Of a DNA stretch of 59,954 nucleotides, positions 7,703-18,700 are shown piece by piece. Each line of letters starts with the position of its first letter. Position 1 is the stretch's first letter. This DNA is from Candidatus Segatella intestinihominis (GTDB lineage: Bacteria; Bacteroidota; Bacteroidia; Bacteroidales; Bacteroidaceae): positions 1-59,954 of the forward strand of contig URLG01000008.1 in assembly GCA_900548535.1 (NCBI GenBank). Reading direction: 5' to 3'. The position numbers were made by a program, and so were the translations under genes. The notes under the pieces are model-generated. The model worked only from the letters and a program-made list of their open reading frames with translations, was not told the DNA's origin and made no database searches.

Positions 7703-8068
7703 TTATTCTATTTTTAAAATTTTGATTTTACAATTCCAAAATGAAAAGTCGTAAAGTGCTGGAGTTATCTCACTTTTAGCCGAGATAATGCTGAATATTA
7801 TTTTTTGATTTTTTTCGAAAGAATAATTCTCATAATCTCTTTTGTTAATGTGAATGACATCTTTGATGTGTGGCATATCAGTAGGAGTACTTTCTGGTTG
7901 CTCCGTTACTTTAATTCCTAGTGTTACTGTTTCTGGATCTATATATTCAATATAGCCAGAATAGGTGTTAACTGTATCGTCATCATCATCGTTACAACTT
8001 GAGAATATAAGACTCCCCATAAATGAAATAAATAATGAACTCAGAAAGAAAAATTTATATCTTTTCAT
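7703..8068 (-). CDS. Small lipoprotein, 121 aa, unknown
   Basis: The N-terminus is a lipoprotein signal with lipobox LIFSSC, followed by an acidic DDDDD run of the kind that often directs surface export in Bacteroidetes. The remaining ~90 residues (YSGYIEYIDPETVTLGIKV...) look like a small beta-rich domain; I recognise no family. It is more AT-rich than the GH genes on both sides, which suggests a separate origin. It lies inside the leftward operon, 12 nt before GH127 and 76 nt after GH43. It may be a surface glycan-binding protein of the locus, but that rests on position only. Confidence 0.65.
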   Translation of the reverse strand: MKRYKFFFLSSLFISFMGSLIFSSCNDDDDDTVNTYSGYIEYIDPETVTLGIKVTEQPESTPTDMPHIKDVIHINKRDYENYSFEKNQKIIFSIISAKSEITPALYDFSFWNCKIKILKIE

Positions 8069-8144
8069 GATTTTATAGTTAATTGTTATGCAAGAGGTAC
8101 TTTTTTTATAAAAGGTATCCTCTTGCTGTTAATTAAAAACTGAT

Positions 8145-10586
8145 TCACTTCTTCGGAATGTATTCATCCCAGAGTTTGAGGGAGTGGAGATAGCCGGAGA
8201 ATGGCCAGGCTTCCTCGGCATTCTTGCCCAGCAGCATAAACTGCGATGGCTTGACGAGGAGCTGGATGTCCTTCTGGCTGATAAGCTTGTCGTTGATGTA
8301 GATGCTTTCGATTCTGCCATCGAAGCAGACATATACGTGCTGCCACTTGCCTTCCAGGGTCTTCATCTCCTTGTAGCCGGCATCCTCGTACCATCCGTAG
8401 TGGTTCATCACACCGCAGCGTGGTTCGGTGCCGTTTACCAGCATCAGCTTCTCCAGTTCGTCATGTGATGAGGTGAAGTCGGCTACACACTCATTCTCGG
8501 CTATCTCTGGATTCAGAATCCATGCCTCGATGGTGTATGGAGCGTTGTCGCGGAGGGTGGCTGGCAACATGAAGTTGCTGCGATAGCTCTCCTTGCCCGT
8601 AAAGCAGAATGCCTTCTTGCCCTCGATGCTCTTGATGATGGCTGCTGTATCGTGCTGCGTCTCGAACTCGCCCTTGAGGTGAACATCCAGCGGACTGCCG
8701 TTCTTGATGAAAGGTACGGTATCGCCCTCGTTGTAGTAGTCGGCATTGAGGTCGATGACCAAACCTCTGGTGTTATCATCGGCAGGGTCATTGCGCACGA
8801 TGTCGCTCTGGGCATCAAATGCCTTCTCGGCTGCCTCCTGCTGCCAGTTGTAATAGCGCAGGTTGGTCAGGGTGAGTGGCTTGCTGCCCGACTTGATTTC
8901 CAATTTGCCTTCTGATAGGGCGAGGCGGGCATCGCTCTCATCCATCTGTCTCCATGAGCCGTTCTCGTATATTTGTGCCGTCAGGGTGTGTTGGCGAGCC
9001 TTGCCTATCTGTGGATGATTCATCGCCATGACGGTGTTAGGCTGTAGGGTGATAGCCTCTTTACCAGCCACTCGCTCACGTAGAGCCGAGCCTTGTAGCA
9101 GGGCGAACTTGCCTCCGAGCATACCCTCATGGTTCTTCCATGCCGTGCCGTCAAAGTCGGCGGCAGTTACGCCAATCCACTGTTGTGGAGCAGAATCCTC
9201 GGCTGTGCCATATACCTTGATGTTCCAGATGGCGCCACCGAAACCGTTCTTCTGTCCACCCGTATAGGTAAGACGCACGAATCGAGCCTTAGCCTCGCCG
9301 AAATCTACCATTGGTGAACCTGCCAATCGGTTCTGGCGCTTGTCTGAGAATACCTGCCAGTGAGTCCCGTCGTTGGAAGTCTCGATGAGATACTGATAGA
9401 ACTGGGTGCCATACTCAAACTGGGTCCAGATGCTCTTGATGCTCTGCTTCTTGCCTAGGTCTATCTGAATCCAAGCTGGCCCCGTGGTGCGAGGACGCCA
9501 AAGCGTTCCGTTGTTATCGTCTACCGCATATTCTGGGCGGAAATCATTGTCATAATAAGAGGAGGTTGTAACCTTGGCACCGAAGGCGAGGTTATGAGCT
9601 ACCTTCATTTCAGGCTTCAGGTCGATGCCTTCGTGGGTAGGGATTACCTCCTTGATGGTGCCGTCGGCATTAAACTCCAATTTGTCGATGGCCACCTGGC
9701 GATGGAATCCACGGTTAGAGTGTGGATTGTCGTGGCGATGGTATACGATGTAGTAGTTGTCGCCTTCCTGCAGTACGCTGTTGTGTCCCGGACCGTGAAC
9801 GGTTCCGTCGGCATTGGTCTTGAGAATAGTGCCGTGGTAGGTATAAGGACCGAGCGGACTCTTGGCTGTGGCGTAATCTACACGATAGCTGGCATCCTCG
9901 CAGTGCTCGCAAGAATAGAGGAAGTAATAGATGCCATTGCGCTTGAACACGAATGGAGCCTCGAAGAAGTGGGTAATCTCGGTGTTAGGGATGAGCTTGG
10001 TCTCGGAGAATGACTTCATGTCGGGATTGAGCTTGCCCGCTCCGCATCCAAAACCCTTGTAGATGCCCCATGTGCCCCAATACATATATACCGAACCGTC
10101 ATCATCACGGAAGGTCTGGCCATCCAGAGTGATGGCGTTCTTTACAAAGCGGTCTGGCACAAGCACAGCCTCGCTTTCGCCCAATACATTCTTCCAAGGA
10201 CCGCGAGGTGTATCGCCCACACCCAGATGGAGCTTGCAAGGCTGGCAGTAGAGATAGTAATACTTGCCGTCGGCTTCGTTCTTCATCACGTCGGGAGCCC
10301 ATATCCAGTGGCTGTCTGGCCAGTTCATCGGCATGAGGGTCCAGTTCTTGAAGTCCTTGCTGCACCAGAGCTGTGCCGGTCCGAAACCAGCGCCGCTACC
10401 ATCGGTAGTGGCATATATATAATAGGTGTCGCCAAATTTCTTGATCGTTGGGTCGGCAAAGTAGCCTGGCAGGATAGGGTTGCCGGCTCCTGGGGTGTTA
10501 TAGGCTGCCTTGCCCGTAGCTGCTGTTTGGGCAGCTACGGCAAGGGGACTAGCCATAAGCAATGTTACAATTATTTGATGTTTCAT
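8145..10586 (-). CDS. GH43-family glycosidase with F5/8 and LamG-like domains
   Basis: The 813-aa secreted protein has an N-terminal five-bladed propeller of the GH43 type. GYFADPT carries the likely general base Asp45, ITLDGQTFRDDDG the pKa-modulating Asp155, and HFFEAPFVFK the acid Glu209. A discoidin-like F5/8 domain follows (about 330-460, with AVDDNNGTLWRPR and GPAWIQIDLG). The C-terminal ~190 residues resemble a LamG/concanavalin-like fold. GH43 enzymes are mostly alpha-L-arabinofuranosidases or beta-xylosidases. Given neighbouring beta-L-arabinofuranosidases, arabinofuranosidase activity is the best guess, but subfamily cannot be fixed by eye. It lies 34 nt after GH97 in the operon. 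Confidence 0.85.
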   Translation of the reverse strand: MKHQIIVTLLMASPLAVAAQTAATGKAAYNTPGAGNPILPGYFADPTIKKFGDTYYIYATTDGSGAGFGPAQLWCSKDFKNWTLMPMNWPDSHWIWAPDVMKNEADGKYYYLYCQPCKLHLGVGDTPRGPWKNVLGESEAVLVPDRFVKNAITLDGQTFRDDDGSVYMYWGTWGIYKGFGCGAGKLNPDMKSFSETKLIPNTEITHFFEAPFVFKRNGIYYFLYSCEHCEDASYRVDYATAKSPLGPYTYHGTILKTNADGTVHGPGHNSVLQEGDNYYIVYHRHDNPHSNRGFHRQVAIDKLEFNADGTIKEVIPTHEGIDLKPEMKVAHNLAFGAKVTTSSYYDNDFRPEYAVDDNNGTLWRPRTTGPAWIQIDLGKKQSIKSIWTQFEYGTQFYQYLIETSNDGTHWQVFSDKRQNRLAGSPMVDFGEAKARFVRLTYTGGQKNGFGGAIWNIKVYGTAEDSAPQQWIGVTAADFDGTAWKNHEGMLGGKFALLQGSALRERVAGKEAITLQPNTVMAMNHPQIGKARQHTLTAQIYENGSWRQMDESDARLALSEGKLEIKSGSKPLTLTNLRYYNWQQEAAEKAFDAQSDIVRNDPADDNTRGLVIDLNADYYNEGDTVPFIKNGSPLDVHLKGEFETQHDTAAIIKSIEGKKAFCFTGKESYRSNFMLPATLRDNAPYTIEAWILNPEIAENECVADFTSSHDELEKLMLVNGTEPRCGVMNHYGWYEDAGYKEMKTLEGKWQHVYVCFDGRIESIYINDKLISQKDIQLLVKPSQFMLLGKNAEEAWPFSGYLHSLKLWDEYIPKK

Positions 10587-10620
10587 AAGTTGTTTCTAGA
10601 TAATTTACTTGAAAAGAAGG

Positions 10621-12588
10621 TTATTTCTTGATGAGTTTGATTACGAATCCACCGCCTGATGCGAGATGGAGATGGAGCTCTGTGTTCTTGCTTACCTCTT
10701 GTGAGGTGATGCGATAGTCCTCGGCATCGTGGTTGGCATTGATGCCATCCTGCAAGATGATAGCCTTGTATGCTGCATCGGCAGGGAGGAAGTCGAGGCT
10801 CAGCTGGATGTCTCGCTCGTCCCAGTTGGTCTGGGCTCCAACATACCAGTTGCCATCCTTCTCTCTGGCGGTAACGATATATTTGCCTATTTCGCCCTGC
10901 ACTACCTGGGTCTTCTCAAACACTACTGGCAACTGGGCGATATACTGGGTATAGCTCTCGTCTGCCTCATAGCTGGTTGGTGAGTCGGCTAGCATGGTGA
11001 AAGGACTGTCTTGCACCACATAGCAGGCTGCTTGGTGGCAGCGAGTGCCCATGGAGATAGGCTTGGTGTAGATGGCGCGCCAGTCTTCCTTGGTTCCGTT
11101 GCGCATGGCTCCTGGGGTGAAGTCCACCTGTCCTGCCATCATGCGGATGTATGGGAAGGTTACGTCATATCGAGGCATATCGTTCTTCAACTCGGTCCAG
11201 CGGCTCTCCTCCATACCAAACACGCTCTCATAGTTGAGGATGTTAGGATAGGTGCGGTTCAGTCCCATGGGCTTGTAGATGCCGTGCAGGTCAAGTATCA
11301 AGTGGTGCTTGGCGCAGCAGGCAGCCAGTCGTTCCACCATTTCGGCGGCAGTCTGGTCGTCACGGTCCATGAAGTCTACCTTAAATCCCTTGATGCCCAT
11401 GTCGGCGTAGGTCTGGCAAATCTTCTCCAAGTTCTCGTCCATCACGTTGAATACTGCCCAGAGTACGATGCCTACACCTTTCTTGTTGGCATATTCTATG
11501 AGCTTAGGCAGCTGTATCTCGTCGATTGGCTTCAGAATGGTAGCCTCCTTGCTGTTGTACCAGCCCTCGTCGAGCACGATGTATTCCAATCCATGCTTGG
11601 CGGCGAAGTCTATATAATATAAATAGGTGTTGTAGTTGATGCCAGCCTTGAAGTTGACGCCTTTTAGGTTCCAGTCGTTCCACCAGTCCCAAGCCACCTT
11701 GCCCGGCTTGATCCATGAGGTGTTGCCTATCTTGTTGGGGCGAGCCAGGGCATATACCAGGTTGTTGGTTGGCATGTCAGTATCCTTCTCGGTGATGGCG
11801 AAGACGCGCCAAGGGTAGGTGCGCTTGCCTGTGGAGGTGGCGATGTAGTCGGCAGTAGTCTTCACATACGACATGCCTCGCCATGGATAGTAAGCCATCT
11901 CCTGTGGGTATTTGGCAAACTGGGCCTTGAGGCAGTCGCCGTCAGCCTGGAGCCACATGCCCGGATAGCTCACTAGGTCGCTCTCCAGGATGGTAACCTT
12001 AGCCTTGCCACAATCCACGGTGGCTGGCAGGAAAACTGGTTTCTGCTCGGCGGTGTCGATGGCAGTCTCGTCATAGATGTTCTGGAATGCCATGGCGTAT
12101 GGCTTTTCGTCGTTGGTAGTGTAGGGGAGCCAAGCCTTCTTCTCCTTGCCAAAGTTATAGTTGGCGGTCTCGTTCTGGATGATGGTCTTGCCCCCACGCT
12201 GGGTGTAGAATCTGTAAGCCACTCCCTCATCGTAGGCTCTCAGGATGATGCCGAAGCCATTCTTCAGGGCTAGGTTCAGTTCCTGGTAAGCGGTGCTGAA
12301 AGATTGCTGGCGATAGAATGGAGCATCGATGGTCTCCTTATGGGTGGCTAGCTTGTGGCTCTTCACCTTTGGGTTCTTACCGATGTCCATTCCATCCCTC
12401 AGCGTTACACCTATTGAAGACTCCTTCATCAGGATGGAGCCGTTATATTGAAAACTAAGAGAGAGACAATTGTCTGTATTGAGGGTGGCAGCTATCTTGC
12501 CATCTGGTGATTTCACGAGATAGCTCTCTGCCGATGCTGTAGCCACTATATATAATAAGGTGGCAACGAAAAGGAGTCGTTTGGTCAT
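10621..12588 (-). CDS. GH97-family glycosidase, retaining type
   Basis: The 655-aa protein has a signal peptide ending near ATASA, an N-terminal beta-sandwich, and a TIM barrel typical of GH97. GH97 has inverting alpha-glucosidases (SusB) and retaining enzymes with an Asp nucleophile. Here GFKVDFMDRDD puts Asp405 in the nucleophile position and GMEESRW puts Glu460 in the likely acid/base position, so it should be retaining. Known retaining members include alpha-galactosidases and a beta-L-arabinopyranosidase from Bacteroides. It is the first gene of the leftward operon. Its -7 box is at 12662-12669. Confidence 0.85.
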   Translation of the reverse strand: MTKRLLFVATLLYIVATASAESYLVKSPDGKIAATLNTDNCLSLSFQYNGSILMKESSIGVTLRDGMDIGKNPKVKSHKLATHKETIDAPFYRQQSFSTAYQELNLALKNGFGIILRAYDEGVAYRFYTQRGGKTIIQNETANYNFGKEKKAWLPYTTNDEKPYAMAFQNIYDETAIDTAEQKPVFLPATVDCGKAKVTILESDLVSYPGMWLQADGDCLKAQFAKYPQEMAYYPWRGMSYVKTTADYIATSTGKRTYPWRVFAITEKDTDMPTNNLVYALARPNKIGNTSWIKPGKVAWDWWNDWNLKGVNFKAGINYNTYLYYIDFAAKHGLEYIVLDEGWYNSKEATILKPIDEIQLPKLIEYANKKGVGIVLWAVFNVMDENLEKICQTYADMGIKGFKVDFMDRDDQTAAEMVERLAACCAKHHLILDLHGIYKPMGLNRTYPNILNYESVFGMEESRWTELKNDMPRYDVTFPYIRMMAGQVDFTPGAMRNGTKEDWRAIYTKPISMGTRCHQAACYVVQDSPFTMLADSPTSYEADESYTQYIAQLPVVFEKTQVVQGEIGKYIVTAREKDGNWYVGAQTNWDERDIQLSLDFLPADAAYKAIILQDGINANHDAEDYRITSQEVSKNTELHLHLASGGGFVIKLIKK

Positions 12589-12661
12589 TTCTGTCTATTT
12601 TGTTTTATAGGTTGTGGAGGGGCGTTATGTTAACGCTTCATCCGTTTTGTTAATTGTGCTG

Positions 12662-12669
12662 CAAAATTA
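12662..12669 (-). promoter_or_regulatory. -7 box TAATTTTG driving the leftward GH operon
   Basis: TAATTTTG matches TAnnTTTG and is followed by CAGC on the minus strand. A TTTG that can serve as the -33 box lies 23 nt upstream. The 5' leader to the GH97 ATG would be about 65-70 nt. Confidence 0.6.
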
Positions 12670-12724
12670 CTAATAGAATTGTGTATTGAATGCAAAAATG
12701 GTGTAAAACTATGCTAAAATCGTC

Positions 12725-12767
12725 TCGTACAAGGGTATTTGTACGATATTTTCATCATTCTGTACGA
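12725..12767. promoter_or_regulatory. Candidate operator between the divergent GH operons
   Basis: TCGTACAA (12725-12732) and TTGTACGA (12739-12746) form an 8-bp inverted repeat with 6-nt spacer. A further TGTACGA at 12761-12767 repeats the right half at a 21-nt register, two helical turns. Placed centrally between the divergent operons it could bind the locus regulator; I cannot match it to a known motif. Confidence 0.5.
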
Positions 12768-12854
12768 AACTTTTAGACATATTGACGAAATTTTACTTAT
12801 TTTGCAGTCGAAACAATAAACAACGAACTCGAAACATTTTTAAACCTAAGAAAT

Positions 12855-15758
12855 ATGGATTCAAAGCAGTTCACATTATTAATAGGAGCAGCATGCTTAG
12901 CGAGCTCAGCCTCGGCAGCTACTGTCTACCGCACCATCTCCAAGGTGGCACCGGTATCAGTGGATTGTCCACAAGGCACAGCCCCCAGGTTGCCCAATCT
13001 AGTTTGGGTCACCTATTCCGATGGCTATGCCGAGTATCGCCAGGTGCGCTGGGCTAATGCCCCACTTGCCGAAGAGCAAGCCGAGGCGGATGTGCAGAAG
13101 CATCTGCCAGGCAGCCAATATGAGGTGGCAGGATTCGTCATCGGCGATGAGACCACTGACAATGGCTATCCCATCAAGGCACAGGTCCAGGTGGTGGCTC
13201 AAGGCTATGCAGCTCCGCAGCAGGAAGTGGCTCACACCTTCTCGCTTGCTGATGTAACGGTGGATGGCGACAATCGCCTCACCCACAATCGTGACGAGGC
13301 TATCCGGGAGATATGCTCATGGGATGTTACCCAGCAGCTCTACAACTATCGTGATACCTACGGGCTGAGCACTGAGGGCTATACCAAGAGCGATGGTTGG
13401 GATTCGCCCGACACCAAGCTCAAGGGCCATGGATCTGGTCACTATATGTCGGCGATAGCACAAGCCTACGCCGTAGCCACCAATCCAGAGCAGAAAGCCA
13501 TCCTCCGCAAGAACATCACCCGCATGGTGAATGAGCTCCGAGAATGCCAGGAACGCACCTTTGTATATAATAAGGAACTGAAGCGCAACTGGGAGGCTCG
13601 TGATTTCGCTCCCGAGGCAGAGCTTCGAGAGATGAAGGGCACCTGGGAAGCCTTCGATGAGTATAAGAAGCACCCTGAGCAGTATGGATACGGCTATCTC
13701 AATGCCATTCCCGCTCAGCACTGCGCCCTCATCGAGATGTACCGCGCTTACAACAACAGCGACTGGGTCTGGGCTCCTTACTATTCCGTCCATAAGCAGC
13801 TGGCTGGTCTTATCGACATCGCCACCTACTTCGACGACAAGGAAATCTGCGACAAGGCTCTCCTCATCGCCAAGGACATGGGACTCTGGGTATGGAACCG
13901 AATGCACTATCGCACTTACGTGAAGCAAGACGGCACCCAGGACGAGCGTCGCTCCAAGCCAGGCAATCGCTACGAGATGTGGGATATGTACATAGCCGGC
14001 GAGGTGGGAGGCATGAGCGAATCTTTGGCTCGACTCTCAGAGATGGTAATCGATAAGGAAGAAAAGGCGAAGCTCATCGAGGCAGCCAACTGTTTCGATG
14101 CCCCTAAGTTCTTCGATCCGCTGTCCAAGAATATCGACGACATCCGCACCCGTCATGCCAACCAGCACATCCCGATGATAATCGGAGCCTTGCGCAGCTA
14201 CAAGACCAACCAGAAGCCATACTACTATAATCTGGCAGAAAACTTCTGGAGCTTGATACAGGGCAGATACATGTATGCCATGGGTGGCGTGGGCAACGGA
14301 GAGATGTTCCGCCAGCCATATACCCAGATACTGAGTATGGCAACCAACGGACTGCAGGAAGGCGAGTCGGAGGCTAATCCCGACATCAACGAGACCTGTT
14401 GCGCCTACAACCTGCTGAAGCTCACCAAGGATTTGAACAGTTATCATCCTGATGATGCCCGCTACATGGACTATTACGAGCGCACCCTGTATAATCAGAT
14501 TATCGGTTCGCTCAATCCAGATAAGTATGAGACCACCTATCAATATGCCGTAGGTCTCAACGCCACCAAGCCATTCGGCAATGAGACTCCACAGTCCACT
14601 TGCTGCGGCGGCACGGGCTCAGAGAACCATACCAAGTATCAGCAGGCAGCCTATTTTGCCAACGACGATGCACTCTGGGTAGGTCTCTACATGCCAACCA
14701 CCCTCCATTGGAAGGCAAAGGGCATCACCATCCAGCAAGACTGCTTGTGGCCAGCCCAGCATTCAGCCATCAAGATAACCGATGGAGCAGCCGACTTCAC
14801 GATGAAGCTCCGCGTGCCATACTGGGCAACGCAGGGATTCTCCATCAAGGTCAATGGCAAGGAAGTGGCACAGAGCTATCAGCCAAGCAGTTATGTGGAG
14901 CTGAGCCAGAAGCACTGGCAGCAGGGCGACGTCATCGAGATAGACATGCCATTCAGCAAGCATATAGAATATGGAGCCGACAAGCTCTCTAGCGATGTGG
15001 CTAGTCTGGATGGCACTCCGCTCAAGACCTCCTGGGTAGGCACGCTGATGTATGGTCCGTTGGTGATGGCAGGCACAGGGGCACAGACTTGGAATCAAGC
15101 CACGCTCCATGTAGACTCTCGCCTCAACAGCATCACCCCAGGTGAAAGCAACGGCGTAACTACAGGCGCAGGAGCCAACCTCCTCACGCTGAAGATGGAT
15201 GGCAAGGTATTCGAACCTGATTATTATCGCAATGCCAACTCCACCCACTACTATCGCATCAGCCTGACCGATGGCCAGGGCAAGAAGGGCAAGAAGAATG
15301 CGAAGGTAGACTTCACGGAGCTGAAATCACTCCTCAGCCTAGCCGAGCAGCGCCAGCAAGACCAGCAGGCATGGCAGGCGATGGCGGTCAAGGTACCAGA
15401 GTATGCCCCATGGGCACCATTTGGCTATGAGCGCATGCAGAAGGCGATGACCCAGGCACAGGAGCTGATGCAGAAGGGCAAGAAGAAGGTTACCCAAGAC
15501 GAGCTGGAAGGTAACACCGCCATCCTGAACCGCGCCATCAATACGATGCGCCCAGGCAACCTAGCCGAAATGGAAGACCTCAGAGAGCTCTCCGGATTGC
15601 TTCGCCGAGCCGGTTGGCCAGACGAGAACACGAGTGCCGAGCTCAAGGATGCCATCAACTACGGCAGAATGGTACAGAAGTACGTAACCGACGGTAGTGG
15701 CACCCACGACATGATCCAGGCAGCCGTGGATAAATTTAAGAAAGTAATGAATAAATAA
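12855..15758 (+). CDS. GH146/GH127-like beta-L-arabinofuranosidase
   Basis: This 967-aa protein has a signal peptide (to about residue 21), a ~110-residue Ig-like N-terminal region (WVTYSDGYAEYRQVRW), a long alpha/alpha barrel, and C-terminal beta domains. The metal/nucleophile set of the GH127/GH146 clan is visible: Glu513 and Cys515 in NETCCAYNLL, and Cys583-Cys584 in STCCGGTGSENHTKY. The length, the CCGGTG motif and the GHGSGHYMSA segment resemble GH146 proteins more than the shorter GH127 paralogue at 5219. It should hydrolyse beta-linked L-arabinofuranose in the periplasm or at the surface. It is the first gene of the susCD operon, 26 nt before susC. Confidence 0.8.
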   Translation: MDSKQFTLLIGAACLASSASAATVYRTISKVAPVSVDCPQGTAPRLPNLVWVTYSDGYAEYRQVRWANAPLAEEQAEADVQKHLPGSQYEVAGFVIGDETTDNGYPIKAQVQVVAQGYAAPQQEVAHTFSLADVTVDGDNRLTHNRDEAIREICSWDVTQQLYNYRDTYGLSTEGYTKSDGWDSPDTKLKGHGSGHYMSAIAQAYAVATNPEQKAILRKNITRMVNELRECQERTFVYNKELKRNWEARDFAPEAELREMKGTWEAFDEYKKHPEQYGYGYLNAIPAQHCALIEMYRAYNNSDWVWAPYYSVHKQLAGLIDIATYFDDKEICDKALLIAKDMGLWVWNRMHYRTYVKQDGTQDERRSKPGNRYEMWDMYIAGEVGGMSESLARLSEMVIDKEEKAKLIEAANCFDAPKFFDPLSKNIDDIRTRHANQHIPMIIGALRSYKTNQKPYYYNLAENFWSLIQGRYMYAMGGVGNGEMFRQPYTQILSMATNGLQEGESEANPDINETCCAYNLLKLTKDLNSYHPDDARYMDYYERTLYNQIIGSLNPDKYETTYQYAVGLNATKPFGNETPQSTCCGGTGSENHTKYQQAAYFANDDALWVGLYMPTTLHWKAKGITIQQDCLWPAQHSAIKITDGAADFTMKLRVPYWATQGFSIKVNGKEVAQSYQPSSYVELSQKHWQQGDVIEIDMPFSKHIEYGADKLSSDVASLDGTPLKTSWVGTLMYGPLVMAGTGAQTWNQATLHVDSRLNSITPGESNGVTTGAGANLLTLKMDGKVFEPDYYRNANSTHYYRISLTDGQGKKGKKNAKVDFTELKSLLSLAEQRQQDQQAWQAMAVKVPEYAPWAPFGYERMQKAMTQAQELMQKGKKKVTQDELEGNTAILNRAINTMRPGNLAEMEDLRELSGLLRRAGWPDENTSAELKDAINYGRMVQKYVTDGSGTHDMIQAAVDKFKKVMNK

Positions 15759-15784
15759 TAATAGACCTAAAGACTTTTAGAAAA

Positions 15785-18700
15785 ATGAGACAGACACAAA
15801 ATCTCTTAGGCTTTGTACATAGCCAAGCTTATGTGAAAGCCATCGCGTGTTTGGTCCTTGCCTGCGGAGGCACAATGACTGCCGTAGCAGCAAGCGATAA
15901 TTCAGTAGCACCTCAGAGTCAGGCAGTCCAGCAGGATGGCGTGACCGTTAAGGGTGTGGTAGTAGATGAGCAGGGTGAACCTATCATCGGTGCAAGTGTC
16001 ATCGAGCAGGGTAACAAATCCAATGGTACTGTTACCGACCTGGATGGCAAGTATGTTTTGCGCCTAAAGAATGGCAAGAGCTCTGTGGAAGTATCTTATA
16101 TCGGCTTCAAGACCGTGACAGTATCAACACGGGGGGGCAAGATTACATTACAGGCAGATAACAAACTCTTGGATGAGTTGGTTGTAGTAGGTTATGGTAC
16201 CCAGAAGAAGGCTACCTTAACTGGTTCTGTATCCCAGATTAGCAGCGATGATTTGAGTAAGATGGCTGCTACTAATATTACTAATGTATTGGCTGGTAAG
16301 ACAGCCGGTGTGATTGCCAATACCCGTTCTGGAGAGCCAGGTGCAGATGATGCCAGCATCTTGATTCGTGGTAAGGGCACATTGGGCGATACCTCTCCAC
16401 TGATTGTTGTGGATGGTGTTGCCGATCGTTCATTTGGTCGTTTGAATCCAGATGATATCGAGAGCATTTCTATCTTGAAGGATGCTTCTGCTGCCATCTA
16501 TGGAGCCCGTGCTGCCAATGGTGTTATCCTTGTTACTACCAAGCGTGGTAAGGCAGGCAAGGTGCAGGTGAAGTATGATGGTACTGTATCTTTCTCTCAG
16601 CCTACTCGCATTCCTAAGATGCTCAATGCCTATGAGTATGCTACCTATACCAATGAGTTTGATAAGGCTAGAGGTGCAACGCTTACCTATCCAGAGACTG
16701 CATTGCAGAAGATTAAGGATGGTTCTGACCAGATTAGCTTCCCTGATACCAACTGGTGGGATGCTGTGGCTCAGGATTGGGCTACCAATACCCAGCACAG
16801 CCTTTCTGTAAGTGGTGGCTCTGAGAAGATGTCTTTCTATACATCTGTACAGTATATGCAGCAGGACCCAATCTATAAGAATAGTCCTCAGAAGTACAAG
16901 CAGTATCAGTTTACCACCAACTTGGATGCACAGGTCAATAAGAGCATCAAGTTGAGCATGGACATTTTGGGTCGTCGTGAGACTCGTGATCGTGGCGTTC
17001 GCTCTACCGAGGATATGTTTGGTTACTTCTTGACCACCAACCCTATGTCTGCTCCTTATTATCCTAACAGATTGTTGCGCAAGGGATTTGATGGTGTAAC
17101 CAACAATGCTGTGCTGATGATTTCTGACATTCCAGGTAAGAGTACAACAACCAATAATACATTAAATCTCAAACCAAAAGTTCATGTAGATTTGGATGTA
17201 CTCACCAAGGGCTTGTATGCAGAGGGATATGCTGCCTTGGACTTTGAGTTCAATAATGGCAAGACCATGAACAATCCATTTGATATCTATCAGTACAATT
17301 CAGAAACACAGGAGTATGATAACTTGCGCAGTTCCACAGGAAGTATCTCTGTTGATTCCTGGTCTAGCAATTCAGATCGTATCACTCTGAATGCTCGCAT
17401 TGGCTATACTCGTGTTTTTGGTGATCATAAGGTTGATGCCTTCGTCTCTTATGAGCAGATGAAGTATAAGTACAATTACTTGGACGGATATCGCAAGAAC
17501 TTTTTGTCTACAGCTCTTCCTGATTTGAACTATGGTGGAACCAAGGATTCTGATAAGGACAATGGCGGTTATTCTGATGAGTTTGCTCGCCAGAACTGGT
17601 TCGGTCGTGTAAATTACAATTATAAGGACAAGTATTTGGCTGAGGCTACTTTGCGCTATGATGGCTCCATGAACTTTGCCAAGGGTCATCGATGGGGACT
17701 CTTCCCTTCATTCTCCGCAGGTTGGGTGATGTCTGAGGAAAGCTGGTTTAAACCATTGGCCAAGGCTATCAATTTCTTGAAGTTGAAGGCATCTTATGGT
17801 GTAATGGGTAATGATAATATCTCAGCTTATCAGTATATGTCAACCTTTACATATCGTGGTGGCAATCTGTATGCATTTGGAGTTACCCCAACATTGTCTC
17901 AAAGTGTGTATGCTACTACTGTGGCTAACCCATCTGTTACTTGGGAGACAGCTAAGACATGGAATGTCGGTATTTCTTCACAGTTCTTGGGTGGTATCCT
18001 AGGATTGGATTTCGATGTGTTCAAGTCTATGCGTCGTGATATCCTGATTACCCGTAATGCTTCTGTTCCTACTTATACAGGTTTGACTTTGCCTTCAGAG
18101 AATCTTGGAAAGGTAAACAACTCAGGTTTTGAGGCTGTAGCTTTCTATAGAGACCATAAGGGCGATTGGAGCTGGAATGTAACAGCCAATGTTACCTATG
18201 CTAAGAATAAGGTCATCTTTATGGATGAGGCTACCAAGACTCCTGAGTGGCAGCGAGTAACGGGTCATTCTATTGATGGTTATACGCTTTATCATGCTAA
18301 GGGAATTTATCAGACTCAGGAAGAGATTGACAATTCTATTCATTTGGAAGGTACTAAGCCTGGCGACTTGATTTATGAGGATACCAATGGTGATAAAAAG
18401 ATTACTTGGGATGATGCGGTTCGTACCGATAAGGGTGCTACACCACGTTGGATGTTTGGATTGACGCTTGGTGGTTCTTGGAAGGGTATCGACTTAACTG
18501 CTTTTTTCCAGGGTCAGGCAGATGCTCAGATTTTAGTAAAGCCAACCATGAATATGGCGAAGGATTTCTATGATGGTCGTTATAGAGAGGATGCTACTCC
18601 TGAGGAAAATGCAAGTGCTAAATGGCCACGTGCCTTTATGAGCGTATCACAGACTGATACCAGAAACTCTTTGGATTCAGACTGGTGGTTGCGTGATGCA

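Noticed and set aside
10621..12588. SusB-type inverting alpha-glucosidase
   Set aside because: The Asp in GFKVDFMDRD at the barrel position is the mark of retaining GH97 members, so a SusB role in starch use is not supported.
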